A stretch of DNA of 64,000 bases. Origin: Acidimicrobiaceae bacterium (GTDB lineage: Bacteria > Actinomycetota > Acidimicrobiia > Acidimicrobiales > Ilumatobacteraceae). The notes under the pieces were generated by a model that worked only from the letters and a program-made list of their open reading frames with translations, did no database searches and was not told where the DNA came from. Shown piece by piece: positions 7,994-16,517 of the stretch; position 1 is the first letter of the stretch; the number at the start of each line of letters is the position of its first letter. The position numbers were made by a program, and so were the translations under genes. Location: contig JAHEDX010000003.1 of the NCBI GenBank assembly GCA_024641005.1, positions 1 to 64,000 of the forward strand, written 5' to 3'.

Positions 7994-9352
7994 TCACGCG
8001 AGTTGCTGGATACGGCGAGCCAATCGATCGTGGGCGCGCAACATGTCGTCGACCCGTGACGACACGAGCTGTTCGTCTCGAACGATCGGGCGGCCGTGCA
8101 CGATCGTGTCGCGAGCCCCGGTCGGCCCGCACCTCAGCCAGGCCTCGATCGGATCGGCCAAGGCGCCCGCGAAGCTGGGCCCGGTCAGCGACCACACGGC
8201 AACATCGCCGACCGCACCAGGTTGTAGCACGCCGAGCTCTCCCGACCGTCCGAGGCATGCGGCGCCGCCCAACGTCGCCATCTCGAGCGCCATCCGAGCG
8301 GTCCCCGCAGCTGCTCCGTCGCGCAGTTTGGCGAGCAACATCGCCTGTCGCGCTTCCAACCACAACGACGCTGCGTCCGCGGACGACGAGCCGTCGACGC
8401 CGAGGCCGACATCGACACCGGCCGCCCGCAGGTCGACGACCGGCGCGATACCCGACGCGAGGATCAGATTGCTCGACGGGCAGTGAGCGACGCCGACACC
8501 GGCTGCGCCGAGACGGGAGATCTCGGCCCGGTCGGGCATCACACAATGGGCTACCCAGGTGCGATCGCTCGCCCACCCGGTTCGCTCGAGATACTCCATC
8601 GGCCGGCAGCCGAACGTCGCCAGGCTGAACGCGTCGTCCTCGGCGTTCTCGGCGAAGTGGGTATGGAGCCGGACGTCGAGGCGCTCGGCCAGCTCGGCGG
8701 TGCGCACCATCAGCTGCTCGGTGACGCTGAACGGCGAACACGGTGCGAGCGCCACTCGGGTCATCGCCCCCCACGACCGATCGTGATGGCGTTCGACCGC
8801 TTCCTCGCTGGCCGCCAGGATCGAGTCGTCGTCGGCGACAACCTGGTCAGGAGGCAGTCCGCCGTCTTTCTCCGACAGCGACATCGATCCCCGGGTCGGA
8901 TGAAAGCGCAGACCGAGATCGCGGGCTGCCTCGATCTCGGCCGCCAGCAGATCCCCGGCCCCGAGCGGATGGAGATACAGATGGTCGGACGACGTGGTGC
9001 ACCCCGACAAGGCCAGCTCCGCCAGACCCACCCATGCCGACACGTACACCGATTCGGTGTCGATCGCCGCCCAGAGGGGGTACAGCGATTGCAGCCAGCC
9101 GAACAACGGCTTGTCGGTCATCGGCGGGAACGCACGAGTGAGGTTCTGGTACAGGTGGTGATGCGTGTTGACGAGCCCGGGAGTGACCAGACAGCCGCTG
9201 GCATCGATGACGTCGGCGGCCGACGGCGCCACCCCGTCACCGACCGCTTCGATGAGGCCGTCGGTGATCGCCACCCATCCGTCGGCGATTTCCCGACGGG
9301 CGCCATCGAGCGTCGCCACGCAACGGGCATGCCGAATCACCAGGTCGGTCAC
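7994..9352 (-). CDS. Amidohydrolase, 8-oxoguanine deaminase / hydroxyatrazine hydrolase family
   Basis: A 452-residue cytoplasmic metal-dependent hydrolase of the ATZ/TRZ group. Metal ligands are visible: HHH at 64-66, H230-x-H232 with E235, H269 and D320 (GVDGSSSADA). The stretch RGSMSLSEKDGGLPPD at about 154-169 is characteristic of enzymes annotated as 8-oxoguanine deaminase (8-oxoguanine to urate plus ammonia), so that is the best guess; other N-heterocycle deaminases share much of it. The GTG at 9352 overlaps the TGA of the upstream PLP decarboxylase (GTGA), so the pair is translationally coupled. A purine-salvage or oxidative-damage role is inferred from family alone. Confidence 0.82.
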   Translation of the reverse strand: MTDLVIRHARCVATLDGARREIADGWVAITDGLIEAVGDGVAPSAADVIDASGCLVTPGLVNTHHHLYQNLTRAFPPMTDKPLFGWLQSLYPLWAAIDTESVYVSAWVGLAELALSGCTTSSDHLYLHPLGAGDLLAAEIEAARDLGLRFHPTRGSMSLSEKDGGLPPDQVVADDDSILAASEEAVERHHDRSWGAMTRVALAPCSPFSVTEQLMVRTAELAERLDVRLHTHFAENAEDDAFSLATFGCRPMEYLERTGWASDRTWVAHCVMPDRAEISRLGAAGVGVAHCPSSNLILASGIAPVVDLRAAGVDVGLGVDGSSSADAASLWLEARQAMLLAKLRDGAAAGTARMALEMATLGGAACLGRSGELGVLQPGAVGDVAVWSLTGPSFAGALADPIEAWLRCGPTGARDTIVHGRPIVRDEQLVSSRVDDMLRAHDRLARRIQQLA

Positions 9353-10710
9353 GACAACGAATCCAGGATCGTCGCCAGATCTTCGACAGTGGTGAGCGGG
9401 TTCACCACGCAATATCTCAGCACGGTCTCACCGGCCCACGATGTGGGCACGACGAAGCACTCTTGTGCGGCCAGCTGGTCTTCGCTCCACCGGCGATACT
9501 GCTCGGCGGTCCAGCCCTTCCGCCGAAAGACCACGACCGAGAGCTCAGGCTCGAGCACCAGTTCACAGTGCTCGCTCTGGCGGATCAGGTCGGCGCCGGC
9601 GTGGGCGACCGACAAGGTGGTCTCGACGGCGAACCGGTACGCATCGGTGCCATAGGTCGCGAGGCTGAACCAGAGCGGCAGCCCTCGCGCGCGGCGCGAC
9701 AGGTGGTGCGCATAGTCGCTGGCGTTCCACTCGTCGTCTTGCAGCACATCGAGGTATTCGGCCTGTTGCGAGTGCGCCGCCTTCGCGATGCGCGGATCTC
9801 GATACAGCAACGCGCACGAGTCGAACGGGGCGAACAGCCACTTGTGCGGATCGACGATGAAGCTGTCGGCACGCTCGATGCCGTCGAAGAGCGGCCGGAC
9901 CGACGGCGCAGCGAGTGCGGCGCCGCCGTACGCGCCGTCGACATGCAGCCACAGGTTGCGCCGTTCACAGACATCCGCCGCTCCGGCGAGGTCGTCGACG
10001 ATGCCGGCATTCGTGGTTCCGCTGGTGGCGATGACGGCGAACAGTCGCGCCGAATCGTGTGCGGAGAGCCCATCGATCGTCGAGGTGAGGTCCCGGCCGT
10101 GCATACGCCCCGCGTCGTCGGCGGGCACCAACACCACGTCGGCATCCATCGCCCGGCCGGCTTGGGCCACCGACGAATGCGCGCCCTGCGAAGCGACCAT
10201 CAGGCCTCTCGTGCGATCGTGGACACCTTCGGCGTCGTGACGCCACTTCCATCGCGCGGCGATCAGGGCACTCAGGTTGCCCGCCGTGCCTCCGCTGACG
10301 AACACCCCTCCCGCGGCTGCGGGAAAGCCGGCCAAGTCGGCAATCCAGCGCAACGCCTCGTTCTCGGCGAAGACGGCACCGCCGCCCTCCATCCACGAGC
10401 CGGCGTAGATACTCGACGCGCCGACGACGAGATCGAACAGGATCGAGGCCTCGGTCGGGGCGGCGGGCACGAACGACAGGAATCTGGGATGGTCGACGGA
10501 GATGCAGGCAGGGGCGAGCACGTCACCGAATACGCGCAGTGCTTCGAGCCCGCCGATGCCGTGCGACGTGATCGTGCGGCCCGCCATCGCCCGCAACTCC
10601 GCCAGCGTGCGCGGGCCATCCAACGGCGGAGGGTCGAGCCGCACTCGATCGATCGCGTACCGGACGACCGCTTGGGTGAGCACCTCGAGCGAGGAGTCGT
10701 GAAGATGCAT
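9349..10710 (-). CDS. PLP-dependent group II amino-acid decarboxylase
   Basis: A 453-residue fold-type I PLP enzyme of the aromatic-L-amino-acid / glutamate / 2,4-diaminobutyrate decarboxylase family. The Schiff-base lysine is K290 in DPHKW, the PLP-ring-binding aspartate is D258 in HVDGAYGG, and FVSGGTAGNLSAL (137-149) is the phosphate-binding region. Length is typical for the family (450-500 residues). The ATG at 10710 starts just before the N-terminal helix and leaves a 44-bp gap to the upstream small membrane-protein gene. Its last codons overlap the deaminase-like gene. Substrate cannot be decided; an aromatic amino acid is plausible. Confidence 0.86.
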   Translation of the reverse strand: MHLHDSSLEVLTQAVVRYAIDRVRLDPPPLDGPRTLAELRAMAGRTITSHGIGGLEALRVFGDVLAPACISVDHPRFLSFVPAAPTEASILFDLVVGASSIYAGSWMEGGGAVFAENEALRWIADLAGFPAAAGGVFVSGGTAGNLSALIAARWKWRHDAEGVHDRTRGLMVASQGAHSSVAQAGRAMDADVVLVPADDAGRMHGRDLTSTIDGLSAHDSARLFAVIATSGTTNAGIVDDLAGAADVCERRNLWLHVDGAYGGAALAAPSVRPLFDGIERADSFIVDPHKWLFAPFDSCALLYRDPRIAKAAHSQQAEYLDVLQDDEWNASDYAHHLSRRARGLPLWFSLATYGTDAYRFAVETTLSVAHAGADLIRQSEHCELVLEPELSVVVFRRKGWTAEQYRRWSEDQLAAQECFVVPTSWAGETVLRYCVVNPLTTVEDLATILDSLS

Positions 10711-10754
10711 GACCGCGAGTGTGCCAGAGGCCGGGCGTGACCGCGAGCAGCGAC

Positions 10755-10910
10755 TCAGTCGTCGAGCTGGAGCAGTTCGCTGCCTTCGTGCCGGATCTCG
10801 CCGTCCTTCTGCAGGAAGAACCCGAGGATCGCCGACGCGACGCCACCGCTCATCAGAACGAGCGAGGGGAAGATCAACAGGACAACGACGATCGCGATGG
10901 CTCCGGCCAT
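10755..10910 (-). CDS. Small single-pass membrane protein (51 aa)
   Basis: A short gene that length cut-offs would miss. Translation gives 51 residues. One hydrophobic helix (AIAIVVVLLIFPSLVLMSGG, residues 4-23) is followed by a second apolar stretch (VASAILGFF) and a polar tail ending DGEIRHEGSELLQLDD. The polarity pattern and high third-position GC look like a real coding frame. It sits in a minus-strand run between RidA and the decarboxylase, with 62- and 44-bp gaps. No strong ribosome site precedes the ATG. Function unknown; the tail resembles short actinobacterial membrane proteins I have seen but cannot name. Confidence 0.6.
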   Translation of the reverse strand: MAGAIAIVVVLLIFPSLVLMSGGVASAILGFFLQKDGEIRHEGSELLQLDD

Positions 10911-10972
10911 GGCAGCAGGCTAGCTCGCGCCGCACCTGCGCCACGGATCGTCGATCGGGCAGACCAGCGGTG

Positions 10973-11323
10973 TCAGACCGGTTTGTGGGCGATCGCTTCG
11001 ATCTCGACCCGGGCACCGACGGGCAGCTCGCGGACCGCGACGGTCGAACGGGCAGGCCGATGGCTGCCGAAACCCTCGACGTATGCGGCATTGAACGTGG
11101 CGAACGCGTCCATGTCGACCAGGAAGCATGTGGTCTTCACCACGTCCGTCAACTCGGCATCCATCTCCGCGAGCCGTTCGACCAGGTTCGCGATGGCCTG
11201 ACGGGTCTGGCCGGCGACGCCGCCATCGGCCAGCGAACCATCGACGACGCCGACTTGGCCCGAAACGAGGATGAAATCACCGGCGCGGACTGCAGGTGTG
11301 TACGGACCCAACGGCTTGCTCAT
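10973..11323 (-). CDS. RidA family protein (enamine/imine deaminase)
   Basis: A 116-residue YjgF/YER057c/UK114 protein. RidA hydrolyses reactive enamine/imine intermediates released by PLP enzymes. Visible family features are SGQVGVVDG at 21-29, the substrate-carboxylate arginine R92 in PARSTV, and the C-terminal VEIEAIA with E108. Length is standard (about 115-130). The neighbouring PLP-dependent decarboxylase is a plausible source of the intermediates, though the 51-residue gene lies between them and the link is inference. Confidence 0.85.
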   Translation of the reverse strand: MSKPLGPYTPAVRAGDFILVSGQVGVVDGSLADGGVAGQTRQAIANLVERLAEMDAELTDVVKTTCFLVDMDAFATFNAAYVEGFGSHRPARSTVAVRELPVGARVEIEAIAHKPV

Positions 11324-11386
11324 GGCCGCGACGGTAGCCGCAGTATGACCCGGTCGGGTGCAGCGAGGGCGTGTGGCGGATGCCGG

Positions 11387-12925
11387 TCAGTGAGCCGTGG
11401 GCCATCGCGCCGCCCATCCCGTGCGATGCCACGCCGCCGTTGCCACCGCGACGAACACGGCATCACTCCCGTTGACGGGCGGGCCGTCACAGACCTCGAC
11501 TTCGACCTCGACGTTCGGCGTGTCGACGGCGCGCAGCACACCGAACGAACGAATCGTGAGATCGTGAGGAACGCCGTCCGCGTCGATCGACAAGCCCTCT
11601 GACGCGACCCAACCGAGTGCCATGTGAGCAGCACCGATGCAGTAACTGCGCAGCACATTGGCATCGAGAGCTGCTCCGCACGAGACCAGGACCCGGACGC
11701 TGCCATCACCATCGATCTCTGCGGTTGCCCGGGCCCCCTGCGGCGTGACGGCGGTGAAGGGCGGACCGTCGGCGAGCGAGCACAGCAACACGGCCAGTTC
11801 AGCCCATCCCGCTCCGCGCAGAGCAGCGGAAGTCGGCGGTCCGGGAACGTCGAACTCGACGACCTCGACGAGCGGCGCAACCGAATGCACGGCGGCGACG
11901 ATTCCGTCTGTGCGGGCGACGTGAACGCTGCCCGACCCATCCGAACGCACACCTGCCGCGAGCGGTGGCCGCTTTGCTCCCAATCGCACCACGTCTTCGC
12001 GGGTGCTGAGCACCCTGACCGGCCGCCCGTGCAGATCGGCGAGCCGGCGGGCAACAGCGCCCAACTCGCCGGATTGTTTGGCCCCGAATGCGCCGCCGTT
12101 GCCGTGGGAGCTCATCGGCTCGCCTCCCGGCCGGCACCACGAGGCGTCGGGTTCGAGATATGCCGGCTCGACCCATGTGGTCTGCAGCGTCCGGTCCCAA
12201 TCGCCGGCCGGCAGGTCGATCGGCCACGCCAGCGGCGCAGTGGTTCGCCGACCCTGCACCTTGCCGCTCGACTCGCGAGCTTCCGCCAACGACTCGCCGA
12301 CGACCCAGTTCCCGTCGACCCCCCGCACCGCGACAAGCGCATCGGACGGTGCGGTGTCGTCGGCGAAGCCACCGCGTCCGAGAGCGACGGCCACCCCGAC
12401 GTGTTGCGGCACGCCACCTTCCAGAGTGGCTCGCCGCTCGGCGAGCCCGACATCGATCGTGGACACCGTGCGGCCGAGGTCGACCGACGTGATCGACTCG
12501 ACGATCGGCTGCCATCCGGTACACCGGCACATGTGGGCGAGCAACGCCTGCCGAACGGCATCGACCGACCGCTGCTTGGTGGTATCGAGGGCAGCCGCCC
12601 GCATGATGATGCCCGGGGTGCAGAAACCACACTGGCTTCCCCCGTGCTCGGTGAAGGCGACCGCCCAGGCCTCGGCATCAGCGAGCCCTTCGATCGTCGT
12701 GACCGAACGCCCGCGCACACGCGCGACGGGCGTGACGCACGACACGCGAGGTTGGCCGTCGACCCACACCGTGCAGCAGCCGCACTGCCCCTGGGGGCTG
12801 CACCCATCCTTCACCGAATGCAGGCCGAGGTGCTCCCTCAGCACATCGAGCAGCGAACCGACGGCCGGTACCGAGACCGCTTCTCCATTGACGACGAGGC
12901 TGATGTCAGCCGGCTGATCGGCCAC
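11387..12925 (-). CDS. Fused [2Fe-2S] / truncated xanthine-dehydrogenase-like protein
   Basis: A 512-residue protein. Residues 1-150 are a complete small subunit of a molybdenum hydroxylase: a plant-type [2Fe-2S] site (C42, C48, C51, C63) and a second cluster site (C99, C102, C133, C135). The rest matches the molybdopterin-binding large subunit only in parts: YLEPDASWCRPGGEP, GNGGAFGAKQSGELGAVARR and RPVRVLSTREDVVRLG. At about 350 residues it is roughly half the usual 750, and no FAD subunit is nearby. It may be a reduced or inactive hydroxylase, or a partial one needing partners elsewhere. The GTG at 12925 overlaps the upstream gene by 20 bp; the alternative is a start further in. Confidence 0.75.
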   Translation of the reverse strand: MADQPADISLVVNGEAVSVPAVGSLLDVLREHLGLHSVKDGCSPQGQCGCCTVWVDGQPRVSCVTPVARVRGRSVTTIEGLADAEAWAVAFTEHGGSQCGFCTPGIIMRAAALDTTKQRSVDAVRQALLAHMCRCTGWQPIVESITSVDLGRTVSTIDVGLAERRATLEGGVPQHVGVAVALGRGGFADDTAPSDALVAVRGVDGNWVVGESLAEARESSGKVQGRRTTAPLAWPIDLPAGDWDRTLQTTWVEPAYLEPDASWCRPGGEPMSSHGNGGAFGAKQSGELGAVARRLADLHGRPVRVLSTREDVVRLGAKRPPLAAGVRSDGSGSVHVARTDGIVAAVHSVAPLVEVVEFDVPGPPTSAALRGAGWAELAVLLCSLADGPPFTAVTPQGARATAEIDGDGSVRVLVSCGAALDANVLRSYCIGAAHMALGWVASEGLSIDADGVPHDLTIRSFGVLRAVDTPNVEVEVEVCDGPPVNGSDAVFVAVATAAWHRTGWAARWPTAH

Positions 12926-13571
12926 CGCGCAACCCGTCGGTGAGGGCCTTGAAGTCGTCCCAGCGGCCGGCTGCGAGCAGCCCCGCTTGTTCGGGCCACG
13001 TCGACGGATCATGTCTGCGGAAGCGCGACCCGGCATCGGCCAGCATCGTGCGCAACAACGACACCTCGGTCGTCGAGAGGTCGAACCAGGTTCGGATGCC
13101 GATGCCGTGGCAGAGCGACTCGATCTTCGGGCCGATGCCTTCGACGACCTGCAGATCGTCGGCGGTGATCGGCCTACCCAGCGCCGCCTGCGCCCGTGAC
13201 ATATCGGGTGCCGCAGGAGCTGAAGCGATCTCGCCCGATGAGGCTGCCGCCTCGGTCGAGTCGTCCGCAGCGCTGAGCTGATCATCGGAGGCCACCGGGG
13301 TGTCGTTGGCATCTGCTCGGACCGACGAGGCGGCCGCCTCCGAACGGTTCTGCTCGAGTTCGGCCCTGAGCCGGTCACGTTCGACGACGACCGGCTCGAG
13401 ATTGGCGACGCGGCCTCGAAGCCGTTCGAGTTCGACGCTGTCGACATGGTGGTTGCGAGCCCGCGCGACCTGACGCTTGGCAGCGATGCTGCGCAACAGC
13501 CAGCCGATGAAGATGCCCAACAGCACCCCCAGCAGCACCCATGCCCAGCCCTTCATCAACGTGTACGGCAT
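12906..13571 (-). CDS. Membrane-anchored protein with C-terminal helix-hairpin-helix domain
   Basis: A 221-residue protein with an N-terminal transmembrane helix (WAWVLLGVLLGIFIGWLL, about 9-26), a charged coiled-coil-like segment (VELERLRGRVANLEPVVVER), an Ala/Ser-rich linker, and a C-terminal helix-hairpin-helix of the DUF4332 or L21-associated type (DDLQVVEGIGPKIESLCHGIGI). Such domains usually touch nucleic acid or proteins. They are common at the end of actinobacterial envelope proteins, where their role is unclear. The start overlaps nothing upstream; the stop lies 20 bp inside the Fe-S fusion gene, so the two are likely co-transcribed. Confidence 0.75.
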   Translation of the reverse strand: MPYTLMKGWAWVLLGVLLGIFIGWLLRSIAAKRQVARARNHHVDSVELERLRGRVANLEPVVVERDRLRAELEQNRSEAAASSVRADANDTPVASDDQLSAADDSTEAAASSGEIASAPAAPDMSRAQAALGRPITADDLQVVEGIGPKIESLCHGIGIRTWFDLSTTEVSLLRTMLADAGSRFRRHDPSTWPEQAGLLAAGRWDDFKALTDGLRGGRSAG

Positions 13572-13618
13572 CAGTGGTTCACCTCGAAGACCTCTCGCTC
13601 ATGCTGGCACGCCCGTGG

Positions 13619-15226
13619 TCACGCAACGACCACCACGCGGAACTCGACCCGTCGGCTGGCGACCTTGTCCTCGGTGCCGTCGACCAGAATCGGGCGCTCG
13701 CTACCGAACCCCTCCGCCGTGATCACTCCGGCGGGGATACCCCTGTCGATCAAAGCCTGGCGCACGACCAGGGCCCGGAAGCGGCTGAGCAGCACGTTCT
13801 CCGCGGCGCTCCCGTCGCTGTCGGTGTGGCCCTCGACCGTGATCGCGATGCCGCTGAACTGCTGGACGATCTGCGCCAATCGGTCGATCACGTCGGTGGA
13901 CGAGTCGGTCAACACCGACGAACTCGGCTCGAACTGGACCGGGCGTGCTGCCACGAAGGCGTTGAGCTGCTGCTCGACATCGGCCGCATCCGTGTCTGTT
14001 GCCACCGGTGGTGGTTGCAGATCGGCGGCAGCGCCGACCGCTTCGGCCACGGTCGCCATTGCGTCCCGGTCGGCCTCGGTGAGATAGGTCCCGCGCACAT
14101 AGAACTCGTTGCCGTCGAACCCGCTGACACCTTGGACCAGGTTCACCGGCACAGCCGCGACCAGCCGGGCGAGCGATGCGGTCGCGGCGGCATCGAGTCC
14201 TCGATCGGGGTCGACGGTCAAGAGGTCGATGACCGGCACTGTCTCGGGGACGCCGCGCGCAGCATCGATCAGCGCCGCGCGCTCGACCTCGGTGGCCACG
14301 ACGCCCGACAGGGTGACTTCGCCGGATTCGAACACCGCAGAGGTCTCGGCAAACCGGCCGACGACCGAGAGGTCGGGCGGCAGGACTGCATCGACGACGT
14401 GCACGACCCCGTTGCGGGCCGTGAGATCAGCGGCGATCACCATGGCGCCGGACACCGACACCTCGGTGCCGCTCCGCGCGATGTCGACCGTGCCGCCGTC
14501 CATGGTGACCAACTCACCGTTGACCAGGTCGGCGATCCTGATGTCCCCGGCGACCGCATGATGACTCAACACCTTCATCAAGAGTTCGGGATCGGAACGC
14601 AACTTTGCGAACTCGTCGGCGGGCAGGGCATCGAACGCCTCATCGGTCGGAGCGAACAGCGTGACCGGTGCGCTGGTCTCGGATCCCAACACCTCGGAGA
14701 GCCCGGCTTCGGCGATGAGGACCGCCAGGAGGGACAACTGTGGGCTCGTGGCGACGATGTCGGCGACCGTGTCGAAGTCGGGAGGGATCGACGTCGCCGT
14801 CGGCGCCTGGGCGGTGTCGGCCACGTCCTGCTCGGTACCGGTGACGAACACAGCGCTGGCTTCGGTCAGTTCGTCGCCCTCCACAGTGGTCGTGGTCTCG
14901 ACGAGCGGCGCCCGGTTCACCCGGCACGAACGGTCGACCTCGATGGCTCGCACGCCCCAGACGTCGTAGGCGGCAGCGATCGCCCCCTCCGGATCGTCGA
15001 GTGGAGCGGCGCAACGCAGCGTGCCGTCCTGTCCCGAGAACGAGGCGGCAACGCCGGGAAAGCCCGCAGCTGCGAGTTCGGTCGGGACGCGTTGTTCGAG
15101 GTCACCCTCGACGTGGTTGACGAAGAACGGAGCGCCGATGATCACCAGCAGCAGGGTCGCGAGCGCGCCGAGCCCAAGGATTCGACGCTGGAACCGAGAT
15201 GTGGATCTGGTGATCGGCGAGGCCAT
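13619..15226 (-). CDS. Envelope protein with BON-like, FAS1 and OmpA domains
   Basis: A 535-residue protein with an N-terminal signal-anchor (LGALATLLLVIIGAPFFV). It continues with a BON-like segment (about 40-95), a fasciclin domain (about 155-270; VTLFAPTDEAFDALPADEF and NGVVHVVDAVLPP are FAS1 H1/H2 motifs), a second BON-like region (about 285-400) and a C-terminal OmpA peptidoglycan-binding domain (about 425-535; ITVEGHTDSDGS, LSRFRALVVRQALIDRG). It is reminiscent of mycobacterial ArfA (BON plus OmpA) with an inserted FAS1 adhesion domain. Topology suggests anchoring in the membrane with the OmpA domain on the wall. Probably acts in cell-wall attachment or adhesion. Confidence 0.85.
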   Translation of the reverse strand: MASPITRSTSRFQRRILGLGALATLLLVIIGAPFFVNHVEGDLEQRVPTELAAAGFPGVAASFSGQDGTLRCAAPLDDPEGAIAAAYDVWGVRAIEVDRSCRVNRAPLVETTTTVEGDELTEASAVFVTGTEQDVADTAQAPTATSIPPDFDTVADIVATSPQLSLLAVLIAEAGLSEVLGSETSAPVTLFAPTDEAFDALPADEFAKLRSDPELLMKVLSHHAVAGDIRIADLVNGELVTMDGGTVDIARSGTEVSVSGAMVIAADLTARNGVVHVVDAVLPPDLSVVGRFAETSAVFESGEVTLSGVVATEVERAALIDAARGVPETVPVIDLLTVDPDRGLDAAATASLARLVAAVPVNLVQGVSGFDGNEFYVRGTYLTEADRDAMATVAEAVGAAADLQPPPVATDTDAADVEQQLNAFVAARPVQFEPSSSVLTDSSTDVIDRLAQIVQQFSGIAITVEGHTDSDGSAAENVLLSRFRALVVRQALIDRGIPAGVITAEGFGSERPILVDGTEDKVASRRVEFRVVVVA

Positions 15227-15360
15227 GGACGATCACCATCTCATCGGCATACGGCCTGATGCAACCTCGTCAACACAGTGCAACACAAACGTTCGCAAGG
15301 CTTCACGCACTGTCGGACGCGTCGCAAGACCTATACGGCCCGCACATCAGACAGCTGGGT

Positions 15361-15684
15361 TCAGGAGAAGCTCTGACCACACCCGCAGGTGCGGCTGGCG
15401 TTGGGATTGGTGATCGAGAAGCCGGACTGGTCGAGGCCGTCCTTGTAGTCGAGCGTGGCGCCTTGCAGCAGCTGAGCCGACGCCGGGTCGACGACGACCT
15501 TGACGGCCTCGCCGTAGTTGGCCAGCTCGTCGTCGGTGGCGATGTCGCCGTCGAAGAACATCTCGTACGAGAACCCACTGCAACCACCTGGACGGACGGC
15601 AACGCGCAGCGCGAGATCAGCGGCGCCCTCGGCGTCGAGCAACTCTTTCACCTTGGATGCAGCGGTGTCGGTCAGTGTGATCAT
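15361..15684 (-). CDS. A-type Fe-S cluster carrier (ErpA/IscA family)
   Basis: A 107-residue HesB-family protein that carries and delivers Fe-S clusters. The three conserved cysteines are C35 (GGCSGF), C100 and C102 (TCGCG) near the C-terminus. Of two adjacent starts, the ATG at 15684 is preferred; GAAGGGA lies 7 bases upstream. A SufR-like regulator and an Mrp ATPase are close by, suggesting a small Fe-S maturation group. Subfamily (ErpA, IscA or SufA) cannot be separated by eye. Confidence 0.92.
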   Translation of the reverse strand: MITLTDTAASKVKELLDAEGAADLALRVAVRPGGCSGFSYEMFFDGDIATDDELANYGEAVKVVVDPASAQLLQGATLDYKDGLDQSGFSITNPNASRTCGCGQSFS

Positions 15685-15769
15685 CAATCGGTCCCTTCTC
15701 GAGTCGATGAAGTTGCCAGCCTACCTGTCCGAGAGGTCCTCGTCACCGCCATGCAACGGACCCTGGTGT

Positions 15770-16477
15770 TCATGCCGGATCGCCCACGGTGACCTGGCAA
15801 GGGGTGCGGTCGACCACGTCGCAGAAGTGCCGCACCCCGGCGTCGCCCATCGTTTCGAGGAACCCCTCGATCATGCCGCGATGCAGGCTGCACACCAGCT
15901 CGGGGTGGGACCGGGCCAGTTCGCCGAACGGGCAGTTGGCGAACGCCACGACGGCGACGTCGAGCGGATCGTCGGGATCGGAGACGATCGGGTCGAACCC
16001 GAGCCGATCGAGATCGGTCACGAACGCCTCGAGGCTCGAGGGAGCATTCCGGAACGGGGCCGATCGGCGCGCTCCCTCATCCCTACCGACGGCCCGTGCA
16101 TCTTCCGCCGCGGCGCCGAGGCGGTCCGCCATCGCCAGCACCATTCGGGCCAAGACGGGCATCACCGGTGGTTCGAGCCCCAGCGATGGTGCGTCCGACG
16201 AGAGCGAGTACCGGTGTTGTGGCCGGCCGATCTCACCCCGACCGCCGACTTGCACATCGATCAGACCGACGTCGCGCATGCGCTCGAGATGCGGTCGAAC
16301 CGTATTGGGATGCAGACCGATCATGTCGGCCACTTCTGCCGTCGTGAGAGGGCGCGGCGAGCGGGCGAGCTCGAGGTAAATGGCGTACCGCGTGTTGTCG
16401 CCGAGCGTCTTGAACAGGTCGAGCCGATCCTGGCTCTGGGCACTCGACACTGACGGCACACCAGCATCCGACGCCAT
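15770..16477 (-). CDS. SufR-like Fe-S-sensing winged-helix regulator
   Basis: A 235-residue transcription factor. Residues 18-90 form a winged helix (LTTAEVADMIGLHPNTVRPHLERMRDVGLI). The C-terminal region carries four cysteines, C182, C196, C219 and C227, spaced like those that bind an Fe-S cluster in SufR. SufR-type proteins repress Fe-S biogenesis genes while holding a cluster. The gene is divergent from mrp with only 40 bp between starts and upstream of the A-type carrier on the same strand. Control of both is a reasonable inference. The ATG at 16477 starts the protein just before the helix-turn-helix. Confidence 0.78.
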   Translation of the reverse strand: MASDAGVPSVSSAQSQDRLDLFKTLGDNTRYAIYLELARSPRPLTTAEVADMIGLHPNTVRPHLERMRDVGLIDVQVGGRGEIGRPQHRYSLSSDAPSLGLEPPVMPVLARMVLAMADRLGAAAEDARAVGRDEGARRSAPFRNAPSSLEAFVTDLDRLGFDPIVSDPDDPLDVAVVAFANCPFGELARSHPELVCSLHRGMIEGFLETMGDAGVRHFCDVVDRTPCQVTVGDPA

Positions 16478-16517
16478 GACCCCGAGATTACACGGCGGCG
16501 ACCGGTAAAATACGTCG

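Noticed and set aside
13541-15259. A 572-codon open frame on the plus strand opposite the OmpA/FAS1 gene
   Set aside because: It is rich in His/Arg/Gly/Asp with no domain pattern, typical of an antisense shadow in GC-rich DNA; the minus strand encodes clear domains.
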